Below, piece after piece: positions 13,289 through 23,459 of a stretch of 64,000 bases of DNA (positions are counted from its first letter, which is position 1; the number at the start of each line of letters is the position of its first letter). The position numbers and the translations under genes are program-made. Source of the stretch: Gordionus sp. m RMFG-2023 (lineage: Eukaryota > Nematomorpha > Gordioida > Chordodea > Parachordodidae); assembly GCF_954871325.1 (NCBI RefSeq), contig NC_088776.1, positions 48,936,569 through 49,000,568 on the forward strand, in the 5' to 3' direction. The notes beneath the pieces are model-generated. The model was not told where the DNA came from, searched no databases, and saw nothing but the letters and a program-made list of their open reading frames with translations.

Positions 13289-13594
13289 TGTTAAATAATA
13301 TTAACTTTAAAAAATTATTTTTTTTTATCCTTAAGCCATTTATGGCTTAACTTAAAATTTCTTTTTGTTAAAAAAACAACTTTTATATTTTAAATCAAAT
13401 TGTTTATAAACTAATATTAAAATTTTATATTTTATAAATCAATTTACTTAACAAACTAATGTTCAATTTTTTATTTTTAATTTTTTTAAAAAGATCAATT
13501 TATATAAATTACATTGTCAATATATATAGCAAACTTTTTTTTTGAATATATGATCATTATTTTTTTTTTAATCTAAATCTCAATAAACTTTTTA
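13289..13594 (+). repeat. Right LTR
   Basis: Nearly identical to 8541-8845. It is preceded by an A-rich purine stretch that could serve as the polypurine tract and followed by the tagtt duplication. Confidence 0.92.
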
Positions 13595-13599
13595 TAGTT

Positions 13600-13814
13600 A
13601 ATACAAATATATATCTTAAGGGAGAAATTATAATAAATTTTAGTATATAATTACAAATTATATTATTAACAAGGCGTTTTACAAAAATATTTTAAATGGC
13701 AATAAAAGATTTTATCAATAGTTATATTCAATACTTAATAACAAATATATATTTTAAGGGGGATATTATAATAAATTTTAATATATATATATATAATATT
13801 ATTAAGTATGCGTT
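13600..13814 (+). repeat. Satellite array, right remainder
   Basis: Resumes in register with the satellite left of 8541 (aatacaaatatatatcttaa), covers most of one dimer and ends at aagtatgcg. The array therefore lost or never had further copies here. Confidence 0.9.
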
Positions 13815-13839
13815 CTTTTTATTATTATTTTTACCTATT

Positions 13840-14295
13840 TAATTTATTGATACTCTTTTCAAAGAATTTATAAAGGATAACTTAAATTAATCTATCTCTA
13901 CTACCATCTATCGATATTTTGTGAATATAAAGAATTTATTTTTTAGATAATAAATTCAATTAAAACTCCCATTATTTACAATGAATTAATTATTATGGCA
14001 TTATGAGCTTGCTGAAATATCTAAACTCTAAATTACATTTAAAAGGATAGTTTATTTGGAAAACAATGTGTATGATTGTTTGCAATATATAGATTTGGTC
14101 GATGAATTGTATTATAATAATTCCATAATAAAAGTATTAATTTTTACAGCAATAAATTTTGTCTTATTTCATCTCAAGATTTAATAGATAACCCCAAAAT
14201 ATTTTTATCCTACCCCCATTAAGGCAGCCTACCACCCACCCCTTCAAAAAATAGGATGCAAACTGTTCCTACCTCTCCCGCTCATGTAGACGCTG
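13840..14295 (+). mobile_element. Truncated MITE of the cagcgtctacatg family
   Basis: Aligns by eye with 58640-59102: shared blocks ggataacttaaattaatc, aattaaaactcccattatttaca, tttttacagcaata and a C-rich tail ending in tcatgtagacgctg. The left terminus seen at 58534 is missing, apparently lost at the satellite junction. A hAT-derived non-autonomous element. Confidence 0.7.
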
Positions 14296-14475
14296 TATAT
14301 AGATTTATGATAGATATCTACATCCAGTGAAAATCTTGTCATGTAAACAAAAAAAAAATAAAGTATCATTTCAAACACCAAGTATATTGGTCTTTTTTAT
14401 CAATTTTATATTAAATTTTTTATTAACAATATATCTACAACTATTTTAAATTTAATAATATATATTTAATATGAT

Positions 14476-14481
14476 TTTATT
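14476..14481 (-). promoter_or_regulatory. Polyadenylation signal of the FLYWCH-MULE gene
   Basis: AATAAA on the minus strand, 15 nt beyond the stop codon of the gene. Confidence 0.45.
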
Positions 14482-14496
14482 AAATCAGACACTTTA

Positions 14497-16898
14497 TCAA
14501 TAAAAAAAAAAATTAGAAGTAATATCATATAATGCTGTTAAGTTTACAATTTTTTTATTAATTATCACATATTTTTTATTTTTCTCCGTAACTATTTCCC
14601 CGTTATTGATTTGTATAACTTTAAGTTCTGTCAGGCGTTGGTTATCTTTTAAAACGCGAATTAATGAATATATGTCCGGATGAGCATTTTTTGCCATTCG
14701 CTTGAGGGAATGGTGATATCCTTCAAGATGATTATTACTGCGAGGACCTTGAATCTTATACCTAACACCAAACAATGTATTAAATGTTAAAAATATTATA
14801 AACTTTTATATAAATTGTGAGGAATTAATAAAAATGAAATAATTACCTGGTCCAAATTTGATGAGGAAAGATTGCATCAGAATTTATCCAGGTAGTATCC
14901 ATATATATTAAGAAACTTAATATTAACGGGTCATTGGCTGCTAGATCTACACAAGAATCACGGACCACTTGAATGTCCTCTCTCTTGCATAAAGGTAATA
15001 CACTCATCCTTCGAACAATAGTGTATACAGCAGTCTCTTCTTTATACTGCTTGACTAAACCTAAATGCTGAACTTTACGCCAAATGGCCTGCGTAAAGTG
15101 GAAGAAGCAGCCTAAAAATAAATTATACAACTATATATAATTTAAACTTTACCCTTTACTAAAATATTGGGAAATACAAATTGTAGAGCAGATATCGCTC
15201 CTGCTTCATAGTCGGTTTGTGCCATTTCTGGTGAAAACTGGATACCATTCAATGTCCCATATTCCACGATTATTTGAAATAGCTCAATATAGGACTCCTT
15301 CCTTTTATCTGGAAGAAGTGCATATATGATAGGGATCATCGTTTGATTATACATGATATGTATAGTATATAATTGGCTAAAAAAACGTGGACATGTGTAA
15401 AAAGTCCCATCCATATAAATAAATTTTGTATAGGAAGATAAACTGACTAACATGACAGACCCAAATACAATAAGTTTGTTATTATTATTTTTTATTAAGA
15501 AGCTATCACCACTGAATGTTGTTATCAATTCAGTGGTCAATACAATTGTGTCATTGCTAATGGGAATATTTGGCCTGGTTTGTTTTAAAATACGGTTAAT
15601 CGTATTTTTAACGGAAATAAAAGGTGGTAAGGCTCCTGGATAATTGATTATATCTGGATCTTCAGAGCATTGTTGGTTTAATGCCTTTAGATAGATATTC
15701 ATCCTTGTATCTAAAGGATTTTGTTGTACCGTTGCTTTTACTGTTTGCAAAGTTTTTAATTTGTGAAAAAGTATAGCATGATTTTGATGTTCATGCATTT
15801 TGGATATTGTGTATCCCTGAATATATTTACACGTCACTTTACAATCAGCTTTTAGACAACGGTAGTAAATTGTATTCCTGTATGTACCGTTATAACGGTA
15901 AAGAAAATTTTGAAAAAAGAGCAATGATTTGCCCTTTTGGCTATCGATAAATGTTGGTTCCTCTAAAATATAAGAAAATTTTTAGATGTTTATATAGAAA
16001 TTTACCAAAAATATGTATATTTTCATTAAAATCTATTAGAGATTCTGCAAATCCATAATTATCCATATTTTCTAAAAAATAATTGCCTATATATATAGGG
16101 ATATATATATTTTCATTAAGAATTATTACTTTCTATTTCTGAATTAAGAGGAGATGTATAGAAATCATTTGATATGTTGGGAGCATCTATATTTTATAGA
16201 TTAAATTGATTTGTTATAAAAATGTTACTTTGAAAATCAGGAATATATGGGGAGATATATGAGCAAAGAGGGGATGTGTAAGCTGAATGACTTTGAGTAT
16301 AACCTATTTTAAAATTTGTGTTTAGATAATGGTTATATAATATGTTGTAACTAAAATTATAATATTTATTTAAGATTATTTATAATTTTTAACTTGGATT
16401 TGAGAGGGTCAAGGATTCTCCATGAGATTGAGAAGATATTTGAGATACATCTATATGATTTTGAGTTTATTGTTTTATAATTATGTAATAAAATATTTTT
16501 ACCTTGAAAATTTGATCTCAGTTGTTCTAAGATAATGTTTGATGATAAAGGTGAAACATCTAAAATATAATAATATATAATTACAATTAAGTTTTACTTT
16601 GAATTGGTTTACAAGTGTCTAAATGACATTTAGTTATACTAAAGTCACAATTAATGGTGAGTTTTGCTCTCCCACCACATCTTTTGCGACAATAGTAATA
16701 TATGGCACTTTTACCAGATTTGTGCTGTAAATACTGATATCCCAAATATTCTATGTAGTCTTTATTTTTTATTGTTTTCTAAAAAAAAATTTAAATGTAA
16801 ATAAAATTTTCATATCTATAAATTATACATACTTTAATATCTAATTTCCTAAGCTTAAGTAAATTATTTATGTTTTCTGCTACGGTTTGAATCTTCAT
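14497..16898 (-). CDS. MULE-type transposase gene with two FLYWCH-like fingers, ten exons
   Basis: Minus-strand exons, all GT-AG and all in phase: 16898-16833, 16778-16598, 16559-16503, 16450-16394, 16303-16229, 16186-16130, 16071-16006, 15962-15153, 15111-14847, 14761-14497. They sum to 1899 nt (632 residues plus stop) with no internal stop. Exon 1 starts MKIQTVAENINN. Exon 2 is a FLYWCH-like finger (YLGYQYLQHKSG, YYYCRKRCGGRAKL, CHLDTC). Exons 3-7 are short linkers of 57, 57, 75, 57 and 66 nt. Exon 8 has a second FLYWCH finger (KGKSLLFFQNF, YYRCLKADCKVTC, HEHQNH) and the MULE core (FIYMDGTFYTCPRFF, DYEAGAISALQFVFPN). Exon 9 continues CFFHFTQAIWRKVQ. Exon 10 has RYKIQGPRSNNHLEGYHHSL. Introns are only 38-90 nt. 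The intact frame suggests a recent or domesticated transposase. Ends of any enclosing transposon were not found. Confidence 0.85.
16006..16559 (-). other. Cassette of five phase-symmetric microexons
   Basis: Within the gene above, exons 3-7 (16559-16503, 16450-16394, 16303-16229, 16186-16130, 16071-16006) each begin with two bases of a split codon and end with one, so any could be skipped or repeated without a frame change. Three are exactly 57 nt. Their peptides are Ser/Pro/Asn rich and loosely alike (VSPLSSNIILEQLRSNFQ, VSQISSQSHGESLTLSNP, APNISNDFYTSPLNSEIE), which suggests exon duplication. They form the linker between the two zinc fingers. Exon use is inferred from splice sites and phase only. 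Confidence 0.65.
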
Positions 16899-17586
16899 TT
16901 TTTAAATAAAACACTAGTAGCCATCTTTGGGATTTTCACTGGTAACAAAATTGGGAACATCCCATTTTTTAGCGATTTTTCGTTTAGCGATTTAGAACCG
17001 ATCCCGAAATTAAATATGTAAATTTCAATTAATTTTGCAGATGTAAATAATTTATAAACTTATAAAATAAATATTTCTTGGTTATATTCATCAATAATAC
17101 TATAAATTTTTATTATTTTATTTATAATATTTTATCGGAGCAATATTAAAAAATATTCCAAGATTTGGGAGATGACAGTCGTAACGCATATTAGCAAATA
17201 TTCTAGGTACTAATAACAAATCGATGTAATACAAAGATATTAAAAGGAGCAGATATTTGATAATAACATTCCATCTAAAATTTCATACAATTATTTTCAA
17301 ATAAAAAAATGAAGTCCATGTAAATTCTTTATATTTTTTACATAGAAACTAAATTTTTATCAATTCAATTGGTAATTTTCAGTTTTAATAGCAATGGAAA
17401 TATTTTTTTTCAATTTACTCGTTAAACTAAATTGATTTTATTAAATTATAAAAGAGAAATATTGAAACTCATTTTAATTATTCGTACAGAAAATAAGTAA
17501 CGACTGCTGTCAAATTATTATCAATCTAATTATGTTCTACCTTATTTATTAATAAAATAGTAGTAAAATGTAAATATATAAATAAT
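16899..17586. other. Divergent intergenic region between the MULE and HAX1-like genes
   Basis: Head-to-head spacing of 688 bp. A tttagcgattttt and tttagcgatttagaa repeat lies at 16965-17000. There is no coding signal; both genes' promoters should lie here, but no core motif is distinguishable in the AT-rich background. Confidence 0.4.
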
Positions 17587-18557
17587 ATGGAAAATCGCGA
17601 TATATTTGATTTTATAAAGCAGACTGAGTTTATTTTTAAAAATTTTGATAAAATTATAGGTGAATTTGGAATCTATGAAGACCATACAAACCTAAACGAT
17701 AATTTCTCTTTTGTGGTCCCTAATGATTGTAGCAATTGCTTGTTAGGGAATATACCAGATCAGGATACAAAACAATTTTCAGCTACCTCACTTAGAGATT
17801 CACTTTTAAAACATTCAGATGATAATCAAGTTAACTACAATTTTTCATTTCTTTTAGTATTGCCTTAAATTTTTTATAGATGAAAAATGATGCAATTATA
17901 ATTCCCGAAGAAAGTAATTATTTTGTTTAAACACCTTATCCTTTCACACTTCTAGAAAATGTTCCTATAAAATTATTCCCAATATTTGAAACAATTGATC
18001 CTTTTCAATTTTCATCATCACCATCTATTGGCAACTCCAATATTACGACTTATCATTTTTCAAATATCTTCAGTAATTTTAATGGGGTATATCCTAAATT
18101 ATTGAGCATAAATGTTTTAAATTTTACCTTTATTATTATTTAAAAAATGTTATTTCATAATATTTTTATATTAATGCACTTTACTTCTTATTAATAGTTT
18201 TCAGAACAGACACTTACTCAAAAAGATAGCTTAGGTAATGAAACTATAACACACACCATAAAGAGAGGAAAAGATATGGAAAAATTTGTGACTATCAAAA
18301 AATCAGATGGAACAATTATTACAGAAAACTCAAAAGACCTAATCAGTTCTCCACAATTTATTAAAGACCATGAAAATAATGATATTAATAAAGATAAAGG
18401 ATTTTTAAATTTTTTGAGCACTCTATGGGGTAAAGATACCAAGTCAAAATGTGCTACAAATCAAGAAAATTTGATTGAAAATTCTACTGATAGTGGTATT
18501 CCAGTGAAAGATAAAAAATTGAAATCAATTTTTGAAAAATTTGCTACCTTTTATTAA
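17587..18557 (+). CDS. HAX1: HAX1-like protein (HCLS1-associated protein X-1), four exons
   Basis: Exons 17587-17829, 17880-17913, 17956-18086 and 18198-18557 join in phase (243+34+131+360 nt, 255 residues). Introns are 50, 42 and 111 nt with GT-AG ends. The N-terminus reads MENRDIFDFIKQTEFIFKNF; the exon-1 end has TSLRDSLLKHSDDNQ, matching human HAX1 TLRDSMLKYPDSHQ in place. Exon 4 has THTIKRG, EKFVTIKKSDGTIITENS, similar to the HAX1 C-terminal TKITKPDG-V-E block. Length is close to vertebrate HAX1 (279). HAX1 proteins are mostly mitochondrial, anti-apoptotic adaptors that help deliver proteases and chaperone partners; that role is known for the family, not shown here. The start is the first ATG of the frame. 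Sure of the gene, fairly sure of the family. Confidence 0.75.
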
Positions 18558-18619
18558 CAGGAGAAATATTTTTAATGGTTTATTCTTAAATATATTTATA
18601 TTATATTTTTGGTAATTTA

Positions 18620-18625
18620 AATAAA
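18620..18625 (+). promoter_or_regulatory. Polyadenylation signal of the HAX1-like gene
   Basis: AATAAA 62 nt beyond the stop codon. Confidence 0.45.
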
Positions 18626-18949
18626 TGGCTTCAGAAAACTATGGTGTGAGAGTTTGTTTTTCATTAAATATTAAAATTAAGTATGTTTTGAATGAGAAAT
18701 AACAAACAAATATTGTAAAATAAACCTTAGTGTCAAGCATCTTTTTTTTAAAAAAATATCAAGCTGTGCTTATCCACAAATTTTTTATTGATCTAATCCA
18801 ATATTCTTACAAATCTAATCCAATATCTAGATTGATATATTTACTGTTTATCTTTGAATCAATGTCATAAAAAAAAAATTTGTACTAATAAAATTTAACA
18901 ATTTGAAAGTAAAGGAAAATGGGTGATTTTTTAATGACATTGATAAATA

Positions 18950-19140
18950 CTCTTATCTGGAATAAATGCAAAAGAAAGAATATATTTTCTCATTACCTCA
19001 CTCTAATGAACCTAAGTATAGTTTTAGCTTAATGAGACTTTGAGAAAAGAATGTAGTAGAATCTTTTCACTTCATTAGAAGCCAAATTAATTATTAAGCA
19101 ATTATAATTTGGTATGTCAATAATTTTACCAGCACCTTAA
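18950..19140 (+). pseudogene. hAT dimerisation-domain fragment
   Basis: Decayed copy of the C-terminal hAT block seen intact at 24600-24830: shared ttacctca-tctaatg, agcctgatgag-like and ttagaagccaaattaatt segments, reading roughly HSNEPKYSFSLMR and TSLEAKLIIKQL. Frame is not kept throughout. No ends were found. Confidence 0.55.
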
Positions 19141-19560
19141 ATAAAGTAAATATATAATAATAAAGTATTATATGCAATAAAAATTTTGAAAAAATGACAA
19201 ACTGAACAAAAGTATTCTATGGCAAATCAGTTCATTTTTATTGGCAAAACAAGAAGCAATTTAAAGTTTTTTGTTTCTCATGGCCAATACAATATTTGGT
19301 TCATTATCACAAATGATTAATTTTTTTTTGTTTTTTACACCTCAAAAGTTAATAATCTCATTTGAAATATGGGCATTGTTTATTGCTGGATGTTACTTGT
19401 TAATTAAATCCTAATAGAACAAAGAATATCACATTTTTATTAACTTTTTCTTCTAAAATAATTTACTGTTGTAAAAGTAGTGAACGTATTCACTTAATTT
19501 TAATAAACACATTCGTTTACATAAAACTTTTAATATTTCTTTTATAAAGTATATATTTAT

Positions 19561-19906
19561 TTTATCCATCCTACTTCTCTATCTCCTTCTTTTCCAACCT
19601 GAAATTTGATTTATGTAAATATTAAGAAATATATACTAAAATTTTATATTACTTTTTATTTTATTTATTCTGAACAATATGATACAAAAGAAACTCCTGA
19701 CTAATTATTGGATACATATCCAAGTATATAAATTTTATCCATCCTACTTCTCTATCTCCCTCTTTTCCAACCTGAAATTTGATTTATGTAAATATTAAGA
19801 AATATATACTAAAATTTTATATTACTTTTTATTTTATTTATTCTGAACAATATGATACAAAAGAAACTCCTGACTAATTATTGGATACATATCCAAGTAT
19901 ATAAAG
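19561..19906 (+). repeat. Tandem duplication, 173-bp unit, two copies
   Basis: The segment starting tttatccatcctacttctct and ending ccaagtatataaa occurs at 19561-19733 and again at 19734-19906 with about one difference. A recent duplication of non-coding DNA. Confidence 0.85.
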
Positions 19907-20222
19907 GTTTGAAAAATGGATGGATCAAATGTACAGAAAAAGGGGCAGCCTAAAAATTGATGCTTTTAAAAACATATTTCTCATTGTAGGTATCAAAAGA
20001 AAAATTAATCAAAAAGGATGATTTTTACATTTCTTTAGATTTAGTTATCATCAGTAGTGTTTGCAGTAGTCCGGTTGAACCGACGTCCAGTCAATTTCGG
20101 TCTTGTAGTCCGAGGTCCGGGCAGACAACACTGTCCGTTGGTCTGGTCCAACCGAAAACTGATTAAAGTAGATATAAATTTGCTGTGAATTGCTTTCTAG
20201 TTAATGTACATATACATGAACA

Positions 20223-21909
20223 CAGGGGCGGACTGGCCATAAGACCCGATGGGCATTTTGCCTACGAGGCTGCGAGAAAATGTTTAAATGGATATATGGT
20301 AAAGAGAGCTTGCTCCCAATAACGATAAAGGCAGTTCAATTTATAATAGTTAATAAATAATTTGAGACAAAAACTTGATAATCTATGTAAATCTAAGACT
20401 CTAAGTACAGCTATAATATATTTGGGAATTTTTAAAATAATGAGGCCACTGTCATATCTTCAAACTAAAAAATTAGGTACTTTGACAGCATGTAAAATGA
20501 AAGAAGATGCTAAATCTTCTGCATCATCGATTATTACAACGATTCAAAATAAAGCAATAAAATGGCTGCTAATTTAAATGAAACATTTTCATATTTATAG
20601 CTCCCGGAGAGTATCTGAGTACAAAATGCTTGTAAAAAGATCGAATAGGACGAGCGAAGAGAATATATAGTGAGAAATACCAAGATGAACGTCCTCAAGA
20701 ATCGATAGACCTTTATAGGTTCGAACTATTTCGTCCTATAATTGATCAAATTATAAACAGCTTGTGGAACTACTTTCTGCGAATTGAGAGCTTATCTTAA
20801 ATGTGCAATATTTGCATCCAAGACATTTTGATGAAATAAATAGTAAAGGTATTTCTGAAAAGGCCTTGGAAAAACTGGCACAATTGGCATATATATTGAG
20901 TGTTAAATTTCATAAGGAATTATGTTCATTTGCCAGTGTATTCAAAGATTGGGTAGCAAAATTAAATGAAACGGACGATGATATCGCATGTACAAGTGAG
21001 GAGTCAAATGAAGAAGATGGAATATTACAATATGATAATAAATCAGAGTGTGATAATAAATGTAACAAGTGTTTAATATGCGTGTATGAAATTCTTAAAA
21101 GATTATGCATGACACTAATTTATTTTTGGCATATGAATACATTTTAACTTTATCATTTACGCAGGTTAATTGCGAGAAAGCATTTAGTAAATTAAAAATT
21201 ATAAAAATAAGCTGAGAGCTAATATTGACCAAGAAAAATTAGAAGCATTTTTAATGTTGTCAGTTGAACGAGAACTATTAGCGTAGATTGAACTAAAAGA
21301 TATTCTGTATATTTGCGCAAAGGTTCAAAGTTAATGAGAGATTTATTAACGTAAAAATTATATATTTTCTTAATTCTTTTATTAGAATCTTATTAATATA
21401 ATTTACAATATGATCGGTGCCTGATTTTATAAAAATGCAGCAATTTTATTCTCTGTAATATTGTATAACTGAAATTATTTTATATTTATAATTAATTGAT
21501 TTAATATATTGAGTATGCATGTTTTTTATATTTAACATGTGATGTATGATTTGATTTTATAGTGCAATATCGTTGTAAATCTAATATAAAATATATATTT
21601 TCAATGAATATTATTTTGTATAGGTAATGTATTGATTTTAGATGTGCATTTTTTTTAAATAAAATATATGATTATCGTATAATATTATTCTTTTTTTTTA
21701 CTAAATATGTAAAACGTTTGAACCTATTTTCAAAAAATAAGTAACAAAAATCATGTAAAACAAAGAAGCCATTTATGGGAACCCGTTCGAAAACCGGACT
21801 AAAACTGGCCGAATGCCCGCAAAATGGGGGTATGGGGGCGAAGTCCCCATATAAATGAGACCGCTATAAAAAATTCACACGAGGCCGGAGCGTCGCCAGT
21901 CCGCCCCTG
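20223..21909 (+). mobile_element. hAT transposon with perfect 8-bp target duplication
   Basis: Left terminus caggggcggactggc, right terminus gccagtccgcccctg (15-bp perfect inverted repeat), flanked on both sides by catgaaca. The subterminal gcccgcaaaatgggg and gcgaagtcccc words are typical of this animal hAT group. 1687 bp, with a decayed transposase inside. Confidence 0.92.
20650..21285 (+). pseudogene. hAT transposase remnant (ZMYM1-like group)
   Basis: Readable blocks: about 20702-20760 (YRFELFRPIIDQIINSL), 20803-21147 (LHPRHFDEI, ISEKALEKLAQL, KELCSFASVFKDW, CNKCLICVYEILKRL) and about 21130-21215, a dimerisation tail (ILTLSFTQVNCEKAFSKLKII-like). The order matches the KIAA/ZMYM1-type hAT transposases common in insects. 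A frame change near 21100 and stops elsewhere break it, and the N-terminal half is absent. Confidence 0.75.
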
Positions 21910-22932
21910 CATGAACACATAAAACATGATTATTTAATGCCTAACACTTTATTATATCTCATTCATCTTTTAATTTTAATACCTTCCGTTTCATTTAATT
22001 CATTCGTCAAGTAATTTAATTTAGTAGGGTAATATCTATTGTATAATATAATAAAAATGATTTGGTGATATAATTAAAATATTGGTAATTTAACACTTTT
22101 CATTTTTAATAAATTTAATGCAGAATAAAACTTTCATAGCTTAATAAAAAAAAACTTTTTTAGAAGGACCCTGGGCCGATGGTCCTACGGTCTCACATGA
22201 CTTAATAGTCCATCAGCCTTGTCTCATTTAGAAAAAAAAGACAAAACCATTGCAAAAACTAATCAGAGTTTACCTGACAGGGAATTTTCCCAAAACTACC
22301 AAAAAACTCCCATGATATTCTTTCAGATTTTAAACTATACCAAATCGATGATATTAATAAAAAACTCCTTAGAATATTATTTATAAATATTATTAAAATT
22401 AATTGCGCCACTATCAAATTTATTCAACAAAACCATAATCTAAATTGTTATAAGCATCATGATTTAGGATATGAATTAGAAATAAACTACTGGTGATAAT
22501 AGTTGACTAATTAAGTGGTTGTTATTAACCGTAATAAAAATTAGTCCCGAATGTATATTATCTCTTATTGTTAGTCATATCAGCGTCTACATGGCCGGTG
22601 GGGGGGGGGGGATAAGAGACAAATGCCTCCAAAATATATTGGCATTTTTTGGGGGTTGATATTGTTTTTTGGGGATAGGCATTAATTTTTTGCGGGTAGG
22701 TATCGATTTTTTGGGGGTAATTTTTGATTTGAATTATAATCTTTTTAAATCCATTAATTGATACGATTATGATGGTTATCGTTGATTTTCTGACAAATGT
22801 CAATGTAAAGATATTTTTCAATTAATAAATAATATAAACTTTCTTTGTGAACCATTCATTTACCATTTTATCAAGTTAATATTTACACATATCCTATTTG
22901 GTACTTTTCTTAGAGGTTATTATATTTATATT

Positions 22933-23060
22933 CAGGGATACCATGTCTCCCCCCATCAGCGGGAGACTCCCGCAATTTTTTAGTTTACACGCAGACCTCT
23001 CTCCCGCAAATCTACCCCAATTGGAAATCTCCCGCAAAAATTTACCGCAATTTTTTTTTT
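22933..23060 (+). mobile_element. Left terminus of a nested hAT (cagggataccatg type)
   Basis: cagggataccatgtctcc is followed by repeated ctcccgca words (cgggagactcccgca, ctctctcccgcaaat, atctcccgcaaaaa). This is the end of a second hAT inside 22581-26419; the opposite end was not found. Confidence 0.55.
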
Positions 23061-23459
23061 AGTATTTTAACGTTTTTAATATATAAATAATTTTTTATAT
23101 TTTTAAAATAAATTTTAAAAATTTATTTGAAAATGTCTAGTTTGTAAATTTCTTTCTATCCTGTTTTATTTTTATCCAATAATAAATCAACATCATTTCA
23201 TTCATATAAGTCAGTACAGGGGAGTATATCAACATCGATTGCAATACAAAAATATTCTCCAAAAATAATAAATATTACAGATGCAACTACAATCGTATAC
23301 AACTATTATGTAGTTCAACATTTACAGAGCTATATCATTACAATGTGGGTCGAATCTTTCCCATGATATTTAACGACTCCAATATAAGTGCAAATTTTAC
23401 TTGTGGTAGAACAAAAAATGAGCAAGGCTATCACAAGTTTTTTAGTACTTGAATCCTAG

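Larger units (their letters stand above)
8541..13594 (+). mobile_element. Ty3/gypsy-type LTR retrotransposon inserted in the satellite
   Basis: A 5054-bp element with LTRs of about 305 bp, a primer-site candidate just inside the left LTR, Gag-like and Pol coding regions in the order protease, reverse transcriptase, RNase H, integrase, and 5-bp tagtt duplications. That domain order and the motifs place it in Ty3/gypsy, with some resemblance to the Mag or K02A2.6-like lineage. The two LTRs differ by about two substitutions plus small length changes in T runs, so the insertion is young. It looks nearly whole, with about one break in its coding part. I treat it as a fossil. Confidence 0.93.
20055..22261 (+). 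mobile_element. Outer hAT-like element carrying a nested hAT
   Basis: Left end tagtgtttgcagtagtccgg and right end, read on the other strand, tagtttttgcaatggt; both are followed by GC-richer subterminal blocks with paired words (ggtccgggcag, gtccgttggtctggtcc at the left; gaccctgggccgatggtcc at the right). The same right-end block occurs inverted at 45703-45930, which supports a mobile family. I see no clean 8-bp duplication. A second hAT (20223-21909) sits inside it. Confidence 0.55.

Noticed and set aside
16598-16778. Stand-alone zinc-finger mini-gene ending at the TAA after exon 2
   Set aside because: A GT donor just before that TAA and in-phase downstream exons make a spliced exon the better reading, though the unspliced form is possible.
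20640-20730. tRNA-like sequence (ataggttcgaact)
   Set aside because: The T-arm-like word is not accompanied by a cloverleaf and the region reads as hAT transposase.
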